Part shown: in pieces, positions 4,616-10,816 of the stretch
How the letters are laid out: the number at the start of each line of letters is the position of its first letter
How positions within the stretch are numbered: the first letter of the stretch is position 1
Origin: JAJFVC01 sp039698075
Lineage (GTDB): Bacteria; Planctomycetota; Planctomycetia; Pirellulales; Thermoguttaceae
Assembly (NCBI GenBank): GCA_039698075.1
Contig: JBDKTJ010000025.1
Span: 1-10,816, forward strand
Direction: 5' to 3'
DNA length: 10,816 nt
The notes under the pieces: model-generated
The model's database searches: none
Seen by the model: only the letters and a program-made list of their open reading frames with translations
Told to the model about the DNA's origin: nothing
Position numbers and translations under genes: made by a program

Positions 4616-6196
4616 ATGTGCGTAACTCCACAGACACCACCGTCGATCCTACGGGCCAGGCAGCAGATGTGTAGTCCATCAGAGATACAACAGATTTGTC
4701 TTAACAGTATCGAGATTGCTTCGGGGTCGTTTCACGTCTTCGAGTTTCAGGGGGAATACCTGCTATTTGACCGAGGAACCGGCTTAGTATGCCAGCTTAA
4801 CGATTTGGCCTACGAACTCCTGCTCATGCTCGAACGGGGAACAGACCTTCCGCAGGCGATAGACAAGCTCAATACGAAACATGGCCATTGTGACACGCAG
4901 GTGTATGCAAGCATTCTGAACGATCTCAAAGCCAGCGGACTTTTTTGTTCTATTCCAGCTTGGCCGCCTGTCTCCGATCAGACCTTCGCTCCTCTTTGGT
5001 GTCACCATCCATGTCGCATCCAACTTATGATGGCGGAAAGCTGTAATCTAAGATGTGGGTATTGTTACGCTTGGCGAAATGACTGCAATGACAAGCGGAC
5101 TTTGATGGCATGGAGAGTGGCGCGAACAGCGGTCGATCATCTTGTCTGGCGATCGGCGGGCCGTCCTAATCTCCAGGTAACTTTTTTTGGTGGCGAACCG
5201 CTACTGAATTTGAAGGTAATCAAGCAGACCGTCGAATACTGCAAGTCGATTGAAGAACACGGAGGCCGCAAGTTCGTCTTTGAGCTTATTACGAATGGCA
5301 CTTTGTTGACGCAAGAAGTGACGGATTATTTGATAGAGCATCGCTTCTTGCTATTCATCAGTCTGGATGGATGGCGAGAAATGCACAACTACAATCGACC
5401 GGCCGTCGATGGTTCAGATCAACATGATACGATTTTGCAGAACGCCATTTATGCCAACCAGCAATATCAGGCACATGGCTTACCTAAAGTCAAACTTCGT
5501 GCCAATCTCACTGATCGGTATACAGATGTGAGAAAGGTGGCCTCGTATTTTGAATCGCATGGATTCACCTATATCGGCATTGGTCCCATTGAGCCTTTGC
5601 CACATGGCGACAATTGTGGCCTCGCCCTTTCAGAAGAGCAAATGGAAGAACTAATGGTTGCAGGTACAGACCAATTAGTGGACGCCCTTGACGCATTGAA
5701 GCAAAACAAGAAAGTCGGCCCATACGTGTCAAGGCTTCTTCACAAGACAGTAAAAGCAATGACGACTCGCTCCACTCCTGGCGTAGTGTGTGGTGTATGC
5801 CGAAACACCGCAATTGTTGACAATAAAGGTTTTGTTTATCCTTGTCATCGCTATGCAGGGATGGATCAGTATCGAATGGGAAGCGTATTTACTGGAATAG
5901 AGAAGAGGCTCGTCTTAGATTACTATGGGAAACTGGCGTCTCGGGCGATTGCTGATTGCCAAGATTGTTGGATTCGTGATTTCTGTGCGGGAGGATGTCC
6001 CTGGTGTCTTTCGGATAAGCACGGAAATGTCCATAAACCGTCAAAAGTCAGTTGCGACAGAAGGCGCACTATGGCGGAACGTGGATTGTGGCTTCGGAAA
6101 GAATTGTTGGCCATTCGTCCAGCAATGTTTGAAAACGACGTGCGTGAACGAATCGACGATTGGTGTTGGCCGCCAGAGAGCAATAGCTGCCGGTAA
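4616..6196 (+). CDS. Radical SAM/SPASM peptide maturase with RRE-like N-terminus
   Basis: A 526-aa enzyme. Residues about 38-110 (FHVFEFQGEYLLFD to LKASGLF) look like a PqqD/RRE peptide-binding domain. The radical SAM core has C143-x3-C147-x2-C150 for the SAM-binding 4Fe-4S cluster, then GGEP at 193-196 (give or take one) and FISLDG near 247-252. A C-terminal SPASM domain shows CGVC (392-395), GFVYPC (405-410), C448-x2-C451-x5-C457-x3-C461 and C480, enough for two auxiliary 4Fe-4S clusters. This architecture makes thioether or C-C cross-links on ribosomal peptides. The VYPCHRYAGM segment recalls QhpD, which joins Cys to Asp/Glu carbons. The substrate is most likely the DxxC protein encoded just upstream. 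Start: ATG 4616 lacks a ribosome site; ATG 4667 is an alternative. Whether it forms thioethers is inference; the family assignment is firm. Confidence 0.93.
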   Translation: MCVTPQTPPSILRARQQMCSPSEIQQICLNSIEIASGSFHVFEFQGEYLLFDRGTGLVCQLNDLAYELLLMLERGTDLPQAIDKLNTKHGHCDTQVYASILNDLKASGLFCSIPAWPPVSDQTFAPLWCHHPCRIQLMMAESCNLRCGYCYAWRNDCNDKRTLMAWRVARTAVDHLVWRSAGRPNLQVTFFGGEPLLNLKVIKQTVEYCKSIEEHGGRKFVFELITNGTLLTQEVTDYLIEHRFLLFISLDGWREMHNYNRPAVDGSDQHDTILQNAIYANQQYQAHGLPKVKLRANLTDRYTDVRKVASYFESHGFTYIGIGPIEPLPHGDNCGLALSEEQMEELMVAGTDQLVDALDALKQNKKVGPYVSRLLHKTVKAMTTRSTPGVVCGVCRNTAIVDNKGFVYPCHRYAGMDQYRMGSVFTGIEKRLVLDYYGKLASRAIADCQDCWIRDFCAGGCPWCLSDKHGNVHKPSKVSCDRRRTMAERGLWLRKELLAIRPAMFENDVRERIDDWCWPPESNSCR

Positions 6197-6202
6197 TGTG
6201 TT

Positions 6203-8191
6203 ATGGCGGATAAAAGGCTAGGCTCTGTTGTTTCCCAGTCGGCAGTGTTATGCAAATCATCTGATGGTGGTTGGATTTGCAGCCGTATGGTTCTTGGGCT
6301 GTTGCTCGTATTCGCAGTGCTCTTGGCCTGGATTGATTGGGTGGACAGCCCAAATCGCACGGAAACCGCGCATATGGTGGCGGGATTGTATGCGTGGCAC
6401 ACTTACCGTTTCGACGTGTTTCACGCCAATCCGCCGCTGGTGCGGGCCGTCGCCACCGCACCGATAGTGTTGTGTTGCCCAAAATGCGACTGGGAGTCAT
6501 ACTCGTGCAGGCCGCATGAGCGGTGCGAATGGGCTTTAGGCAGTGCCTTCATCTGTACGAACGACGCTAAGAATGTCCGCTGGTTCTTTACTCTGGCCCG
6601 CTGGATGTGCATTCCGTTTGCTCTTTGTGGCGGTTACATATGCCACCGCCTCGCCAGGGAACTCTACGGAGAAGCTTCTGGCCTTTGTGCGCTGGCACTC
6701 TGGTGTTTTTCGCCAACCTTGCTTGGCTGGGGGGCGACGATCTGCCCAGATGTTCCGGCGGCTGCACTTGGACTTGCTGCCATGTACGCATTACGACAGT
6801 GGCTACGCGAACCACGTTGGGACCGTGTGCTGTTGGCTGGGGTAATACTGGGACTGGCAGAACTGACAAAGTTCACGCTATTGGTATTCTATCCACTCTT
6901 GCCTGCGTTTTGGCTCCTCTGCCGCCTGCCCGAGCGCCGACAGATACGCAAGCGGCAATGGTTCAGTGAAGTGGTCCATATCTCCGTAATCGTGGCGCTC
7001 AGTGTACTCGTTATCAATGTTGGCTATGGTTTCGAGGGTTCGTTCCAGCGATTGGGCAACTACCAGTTTCGGACGACGATGCTCACCGGGTACGACTCAC
7101 TCGACGACATTCCATCGGAAGGGGCCAATCGGTTTGCTGGCACCTGGGTCGGCATGTTGCCCGTGCCGCTGCCTGCAAATATGGTTCAGGGGATCGACAC
7201 TCAGCGGTACGACTTCGAGCGTGGGCTACCGTCCTATCTCCGAGGCAAGTGGGCCGACCACGGGTGGTGGCACTACTATCTGTACGCTCTGCTCATCAAG
7301 GTGCCGCTGGGGACTTGGGCACTGGTGGTGATGGCCATTGGCGCAACGATCTTTGCGAGAGGCTATTCAGCGTCATGGCGCGACGAGATGATTGTGCTCG
7401 CGCCGTTTGTCGTGCTGCTGGTTTTTGTCAGTAGTCAAACAGGCTTTTCCGTCCATTCGCGCTACGTTATTCCCGCGATGCCATTCCTGTTTATCTGGAC
7501 GAGCAAGGTCGCCCGAGTGTTCGAGATGCGTCCGTTCACCCAAAAACGAATGGCGATGGCTGCGATGGTTATTCTGGCGCTCGCCTGGTCGGTCGGCAGC
7601 AGCTTGGCCGTCTACCCGCATAGCTTGTCATATTTTAGCGAGTTGGCTGCCGTGTTGCCGACGCCCGCCGATTCCTCGTATCCGAAACCTTTTAGCACGA
7701 GCGACGAGAACCACAGCGTTCTATCAACAATCAAGAGCGCGCTCAGCGCCGGCCCTCGCAACGGCCCTCACCATTTACTCGACAGCAACATCGACTGGGG
7801 CCAAGACCTATTCTACCTGGAAGACTGGTACGAATCGCACCCGGAAGCCCGGCCGATCCAGGTAGCCTATTTGGGCGGCTATCCCCTGGGCCAGAGCAAA
7901 ATTAAGTCTGCTGGCTCTCCACCCATTGGGCTGGATCGGGAGCAAATCAACGACAAGACGACCCCGGTTGGCCCGTTGCCTGGATGGTATGCGTTAAGCG
8001 TGAACGCAATCTACTCACGGTCACAGCAGTATCGTTACTTCCTTCATTTCCAGCCCGTCGCCACAGCCGGTTACTCGATTTACATCTATCACATCACGCT
8101 GGACGAAGCCAATCAGGTTCGCAAAGAGTTGGGCTTACTCGAAGTGCCGAAGGATTGGCTACCATCAGAGAAAATCGCCTTTGCTGAATGA
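6203..8191 (+). CDS. PMT_2/GT39-type integral membrane glycosyltransferase
   Basis: A 662-aa polytopic membrane protein. A first transmembrane helix (about residues 29-47) is followed by TETAHMVAGLYAWHTYRF and HANPPLVRAV. This is the acidic-residue and E/N-P-P-L pattern of the first outward loop in PMT_2 enzymes, which transfer sugars from lipid-phosphate carriers. Roughly ten further hydrophobic segments run to about residue 475. A C-terminal outward domain has LLDSNIDWGQDLFYL and ends SIYIYHITLDEANQVRKELG, as in planctomycete homologues I recall. A loop near residues 91-120 carries several cysteines (CCPKC, SCRPHERC), unusual for the family. It starts seven bases after the radical SAM stop, so it is probably in the same operon; no strong ribosome site is visible. 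It may O-glycosylate the Ser/Thr-rich exported protein, but this type of gene is common in planctomycetes and could be a neighbour by chance. Confidence 0.85.
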   Translation: MADKRLGSVVSQSAVLCKSSDGGWICSRMVLGLLLVFAVLLAWIDWVDSPNRTETAHMVAGLYAWHTYRFDVFHANPPLVRAVATAPIVLCCPKCDWESYSCRPHERCEWALGSAFICTNDAKNVRWFFTLARWMCIPFALCGGYICHRLARELYGEASGLCALALWCFSPTLLGWGATICPDVPAAALGLAAMYALRQWLREPRWDRVLLAGVILGLAELTKFTLLVFYPLLPAFWLLCRLPERRQIRKRQWFSEVVHISVIVALSVLVINVGYGFEGSFQRLGNYQFRTTMLTGYDSLDDIPSEGANRFAGTWVGMLPVPLPANMVQGIDTQRYDFERGLPSYLRGKWADHGWWHYYLYALLIKVPLGTWALVVMAIGATIFARGYSASWRDEMIVLAPFVVLLVFVSSQTGFSVHSRYVIPAMPFLFIWTSKVARVFEMRPFTQKRMAMAAMVILALAWSVGSSLAVYPHSLSYFSELAAVLPTPADSSYPKPFSTSDENHSVLSTIKSALSAGPRNGPHHLLDSNIDWGQDLFYLEDWYESHPEARPIQVAYLGGYPLGQSKIKSAGSPPIGLDREQINDKTTPVGPLPGWYALSVNAIYSRSQQYRYFLHFQPVATAGYSIYIYHITLDEANQVRKELGLLEVPKDWLPSEKIAFAE

Positions 8192-8255
8192 AGACTAATC
8201 CTATATTGCCGAGAAGGAACAAGCGACCACAAGTAACAGTTGTCTGATCGGTGAA

Positions 8256-8269
8256 GGGTAGGAATACCC
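8256..8269 (+). other. Small GGAA-loop hairpin before the 8282 gene
   Basis: GGGTA-GGAA-TACCC is a 5-bp hairpin with a GNRA tetraloop, directly before the GGAGAG ribosome site. It has no T-run, so it is not a terminator. It might affect translation of the next gene or be chance. Confidence 0.3.
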
Positions 8270-8281
8270 GTGGAGAGATTC

Positions 8282-8548
8282 ATGGCCACAAAAAAACAAA
8301 CGGAACGTCCAAGGTGGATTACTCGGTATTCATACGCGGCCCTTATATGTGCGCCGCTTGTGTATGTGTTGAGCAGTGGTCCTGTATTGGCAACCGCGTT
8401 TTGGTTGAGAGACATGACCCATTGGGATGGTTTCTATGCCGTCATATGGATTTATCGCCCGTTGCTGGAAAATTATCCACTAACCTATCCATTTCATGTA
8501 TATATTGGATGGTGGCTTAACTTGTTTGGCAGTATGCCGCCGGGCTAA
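8282..8548 (+). CDS. Small membrane protein of unknown function
   Basis: An 88-aa protein from ATG 8282, with GGAGAG about five bases upstream; an in-frame GTG at 8270 is less likely. A basic N-terminus (MATKKQTERPRWITR) precedes a hydrophobic segment (about residues 17-41, with LSSGPVLATAFWL). An amphipathic middle (THWDGFYAVIWIYRPLL) and a Trp-rich end (YIGWWLNLFG) follow. It is probably inner-membrane with one or two helices. I recall similar short proteins in planctomycetes but no known role. It lies 90 bases after the glycosyltransferase, with no terminator between them, and may be cotranscribed. Confidence 0.7.
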   Translation: MATKKQTERPRWITRYSYAALICAPLVYVLSSGPVLATAFWLRDMTHWDGFYAVIWIYRPLLENYPLTYPFHVYIGWWLNLFGSMPPG

Positions 8549-8549
8549 G

Positions 8550-8645
8550 TCGCCGGCAGCAACGGTGGGCTACGCTTTTCACACTTACCACACCACCCTT
8601 GACGAAGCGAACCGGGTCCGCAAAGAACTCGGACTGCCGAAACTA
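8550..8645 (+). pseudogene. Remnant of a second glycosyltransferase C-terminus
   Basis: This 32-codon stretch, directly after the stop of the small membrane gene, reads ATVGYAFHTYHTTLDEANRV and on to RKELGLPKL. It matches the end of the 6203-8191 glycosyltransferase (ATAGYSIYIYHITLDEANQV, then RKELGL) at 19 of 29 positions. It has no start, no body and no stop in the same place. So a paralogue once stood here and only its tail survives, or a recombination brought in this end. The frame stays open by chance to 8822. Confidence 0.75.
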
Positions 8646-8919
8646 AAAACGGAAGGCGGGGGGGCGACAAGGTTGATATGGCCAAAGAATGTGTTGGGGA
8701 GTCGAAGCAGCGTAAGGCACTTTCTCACACCAAGCGCGCGGCTGGCCGTGGTGAGCATAGATTGCCTTCGGGGTGGTCATGTTGGCCGTGGCGATCGGCT
8801 TCGCGCACGGCAAAAGCAATGAGATAATGGACTTTTCAGTCCGTCGTAGAGAGTGGAGTGATATTTTGCACGGAGAAATTGGTGATGCTGAAAGGCAATT
8901 GTTTTATGGGGATCGCACA
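8646..8919. other. Gap with no supported gene
   Basis: These 274 bases contain a run of seven G near 8659 and an open frame that joins the DUF1559 gene from GTG 8773 or ATG 8827. Those upstream starts would put up to 63 residues ahead of the prepilin motif, and I reject them. I see no clear promoter or terminator. It is probably decayed sequence from the glycosyltransferase remnant plus the leader of the next gene. Confidence 0.4.
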
Positions 8920-9924
8920 ATGGTCAGTTCCGCTGCCAAGGCCGATTCGGATCAAGCCGGTTTCACGCTTGTTGAGCTACTCGTGTCAATGTCGATCATA
9001 AGCATTTTGATCGGTCTTCTGCTGCCTGCGGTGCAGGCGGCAAGGGAGGCGGCGCGGAGGATGCAATGTTGCAATAACCTACATCAGATCGGCCTTGCTG
9101 TCCTGCAACATGAGGTCGCCAAGCAATACTTTCCAACAGGAGGATGGGGACGATTGTGGGTTGGTGATCCTGATCGCGGAACTGACGAGGGCCAACCGGG
9201 CGGCTGGATTTACAGCATCCTTCCCTATATCGAGCAGCAGGCGGTTCACGATCTGGGAATGGGGAAAGATACATCCACCAAGCAATGGATGGCGGTGCAA
9301 ATGCAGGGCACGATTGTACCAGGTTTCAACTGCCCGAGCCGGAGGACCGAGGGGCGATACAAGCAGGCAAAGAATATCCCTGTATTCAATGCAGCGGACC
9401 TGACCGAAATGGATGCCCGTAGCGACTATGCCGCCAATGCCGGCGATTTCCATGTTGATATGGGCGTAGGGCCGAACGGCTATAACGATTTGAGTTACAA
9501 GTGGCCCGACGTGAGCAAGATGACGGGAATCTCCTATTTGCGCAGTAAGGTCCGGCCAGCGGACATCACCGATGGCGCGACGAACACGTATCTCGTTGGT
9601 GAAAAGTGGCTCGGTCCCGACCATTACTTCGATGGCGAGAGTCCTGGCGACGATTACAGCCTCTATCAGGGTGCTTCTTCTGACATCCACCGCTGGGTGG
9701 CGAAGAGTCCTAACCAGCCGTGGCCTCCGCGTCAAGACAGCGACAGTATCGTTGGTGATTGTGAATGCGAGCCGCTTCCGTTTGGCAGTTGTCATCCAGG
9801 CGTATGGAACGTCGTTCTTTGTGATGGATCGGTCCACACGGTCCGCCTTGACATCGACCCTGAGACTCATCGACGGTACGGCTGCCGAAATGATGGGAAA
9901 CAGATTGGCGGCGGGATACAGTAG
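8920..9924 (+). CDS. DUF1559-type prepilin-like protein
   Basis: A 334-aa protein from ATG 8920. That start gives a 14-residue leader ending in Gly, then FTLVELLVSMSII with Glu at +5, the classic type IV prepilin/pseudopilin cleavage motif. The hydrophobic helix is followed by LLPAVQAAREAARRMQC and NNLHQIGLAVLQHE, hallmarks of the planctomycete DUF1559 family. Later come GWIYSILPYIEQQ, RPADITDGATNTYLVGEKW and the terminal CHPGVWNVVLCDGSVHTV. Membrane-anchored, facing outward; its role is not established (pseudopilin-like surface proteins). Longer in-frame starts at 8773, 8779 and 8827 are possible, but they have poor ribosome sites and unusual long leaders. It lies apart from the modified-protein cluster, separated by a decayed gene. 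Confidence 0.93.
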   Translation: MVSSAAKADSDQAGFTLVELLVSMSIISILIGLLLPAVQAAREAARRMQCCNNLHQIGLAVLQHEVAKQYFPTGGWGRLWVGDPDRGTDEGQPGGWIYSILPYIEQQAVHDLGMGKDTSTKQWMAVQMQGTIVPGFNCPSRRTEGRYKQAKNIPVFNAADLTEMDARSDYAANAGDFHVDMGVGPNGYNDLSYKWPDVSKMTGISYLRSKVRPADITDGATNTYLVGEKWLGPDHYFDGESPGDDYSLYQGASSDIHRWVAKSPNQPWPPRQDSDSIVGDCECEPLPFGSCHPGVWNVVLCDGSVHTVRLDIDPETHRRYGCRNDGKQIGGGIQ

Positions 9925-10128
9925 TGAGTTCTCGGAAATTTCGCTTGATTGCCGTGTCATTCATAAAGAAACCAGAGCCGGTGGATCGAGGGCTATGCAA
10001 GTTCAGGCGATCCGCGTTGGAATCGTATCAATTTGCCGTGCTTGACCTCCAACAAGAACTGCCCCACCCCCTTGCAACATGCGCCTGCCGAAGGCAAAAT
10101 GATTCATGCTGCCATCCTGAGACGCTCC
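9925..10128. other. Gap between DUF1559 and nucleotidyltransferase genes
   Basis: About 200 bases with no gene I can support and no hairpin with a T-run. In-frame starts at TTG 10033 and ATG 10099 extend the downstream gene upstream; the latter has GAAGG five bases before it. Confidence 0.4.
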
Positions 10129-10695
10129 ATGAAAACCACCCTTCCAGAACGATCCGGGCATGTGGCCGAACAGCTTGCCGCCATTACCGAGATCGTCAAG
10201 GAGTTGATGGGCGACGATCTTGTGAGGTTGATACTCTTCGGGTCATTTGCAAGAGGGACGTGGGTCAACCATCATTATGTCGAAGACGACATCCATTACG
10301 GCTATGAGTCCGACTTCGATTTATTGATCGTCAGCGAAGACCGCGCCAGCGCCACGGTGGACGGCGAAGCCCGGCTCAGCAATGCCATCGCACGTCGGTT
10401 GCGGCAACAGGGGCTTGACCGGCCCAGTTCGACGATCATCGTCGAGGACATCGAACACCTGAACAAGGATTTGCGGCGGGGCAGCTACTTCTTCACGGAC
10501 ATCAAGAAGGAAGGGGTGTTGCTTTACGATAGCGGCAAGCATACTCTGGCAGAGGCGGGGCCACTTGACCCGGCTGAATACCAGAAATACGCCCGCGAAG
10601 ATTTTGAACACTGGTTCCCGAGTGCGTGTGGCTTTATGAAAATGTATGCAGCGGCAATGGAACAGGGGGAAAACAACATCGCTGTTTTTCTGTAG
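10129..10695 (+). CDS. MNT-HEPN nucleotidyltransferase, C-terminus lost
   Basis: A 188-aa product from ATG 10129; ATG 10099 with a better ribosome site would give 198. The N-terminal minimal nucleotidyltransferase domain has LFGSFARGTW (about residues 36-45) and SDFDLLIV (61-68), so Gly-Ser and the paired Asp62/Asp64 that bind metal are intact. From about residue 150 (YQKYAREDFEHWF) a HEPN domain begins but stops after some 40 residues at NNIAVFL. Family members I recall continue FLLHQA and run about 100 residues more, so the Rx4-6H HEPN motif is missing. The stop codon (TAG 10693-10695) comes from the end of an IS-like sequence starting at 10691. Intact relatives act as fused MNT/HEPN toxin-antitoxin-type proteins. 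This copy probably keeps only the transferase half, if it folds at all. Confidence 0.85.
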   Translation: MKTTLPERSGHVAEQLAAITEIVKELMGDDLVRLILFGSFARGTWVNHHYVEDDIHYGYESDFDLLIVSEDRASATVDGEARLSNAIARRLRQQGLDRPSSTIIVEDIEHLNKDLRRGSYFFTDIKKEGVLLYDSGKHTLAEAGPLDPAEYQKYAREDFEHWFPSACGFMKMYAAAMEQGENNIAVFL

Positions 10696-10816
10696 TGTTT
10701 CAGCCCAAATGGCACAGTGGCGAAGGTAGGTGACGGTTTCCTCTAAACCCATTATTATGAGGGCACGGAGGAAGACCGATGAGTGTGCAGAAGCGAAAGA
10801 AATGGACGGCGGCGGA
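10691..10816 (+). mobile_element. Left end of an IS3-like insertion sequence (partial)
   Basis: The sequence begins TGTAGTGTTTCAGCCC, a TG-start terminal sequence of the kind found in the IS3 family. It falls exactly where the HEPN coding sequence breaks off. About 88 bases later a strongly ribosome-sited ORF starts that resembles an IS3-type OrfA. The right end, inverted repeat partner and target duplication lie outside the window, so the element is inferred from one end. Confidence 0.6.
10779..10816 (+). CDS. Transposase OrfA, first 12 codons only
   Basis: ATG 10779 follows GGAGGAAG (10767-10774) by four bases. The visible product MSVQKRKKWTAA matches the usual opening of IS3-family helix-turn-helix OrfA proteins (basic run, then K-W-T). 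The gene runs off the window, so this is a short-motif call backed by the broken gene on its left. Confidence 0.55.
   Translation, partial: MSVQKRKKWTAA

Noticed and set aside
4598..4616. A methyltransferase-radical SAM fusion broken by one stop codon (both genes share a frame)
   Set aside because: Both proteins look complete at the junction and the radical SAM protein has its own ATG; shared frame over a 15-base gap happens one time in three by chance.
8773..8919. A longer DUF1559 N-terminus from GTG 8773 or ATG 8827
   Set aside because: It would put 45-63 residues before the Gly-Phe cleavage site, unlike the short leaders of prepilins, and the ribosome sites are poor.
9079..9960. A 293-codon open frame on the minus strand opposite the DUF1559 gene
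   Set aside because: The plus-strand frame has unmistakable family motifs; the antisense product has no recognisable features.

Overview
The window looks like chromosomal DNA of a planctomycete. The clearest marker is a prepilin-like protein with the DUF1559 architecture at 8920-9924: a GFTLVELL cleavage motif, LLPAVQAAREAARRMQC, and a C-terminal HPG...CDGSV motif. Such genes are greatly expanded in Planctomycetes. A PMT_2-type membrane glycosyltransferase with a DSNIDWGQDL motif also fits that phylum. I cannot assign order or genus.

Layout. Positions 1-270 hold no convincing protein gene, but contain a self-complementary segment (136-226) followed by a strong intrinsic terminator (237-269). 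Two small genes lie on the minus strand (271-825 and 951-1169). Each has its own recognisable sigma70-type promoter. One promoter has paired palindromes laid over it, and the other has a long inverted repeat just downstream.

From about 1393 to 8548 everything runs on the plus strand and is tightly packed. In order there are: a secreted protein with a C-terminal membrane anchor and an Arg cluster (1736-2680); a 304-aa Tat-signal protein whose exported part carries 20 Asp-x-x-Cys motifs (2677-3591); an unusual SAM methyltransferase-like protein (3806-4600); a radical SAM/SPASM enzyme with an N-terminal PqqD/RRE-like domain (4616-6196); a GT39/PMT_2 membrane glycosyltransferase (6203-8191); and a small membrane protein (8282-8548). 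I read the core (1736-6196, perhaps to 8191) as a candidate, apparently undescribed ribosomally made, post-translationally modified protein system. In this model the radical SAM enzyme builds Cys-to-Asp thioethers, or a related modification, on the repeats. Such chemistry is known for QhpD on quinohemoprotein amine dehydrogenase gamma subunits and for PapB on freyrasin. The Tat pathway would then export the already modified protein. The product and function are inference; the gene content and motifs are visible.

Downstream is debris and mobile DNA. A 32-codon remnant of a second glycosyltransferase C-terminus lies at 8550-8645. It is followed by the DUF1559 gene, then an MNT-HEPN nucleotidyltransferase gene (10129-10695) that ends abruptly where an IS3-like element appears to start (TGTAGTGTTT at 10691). 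The first codons of that element's putative transposase (10779-10816) end the window.
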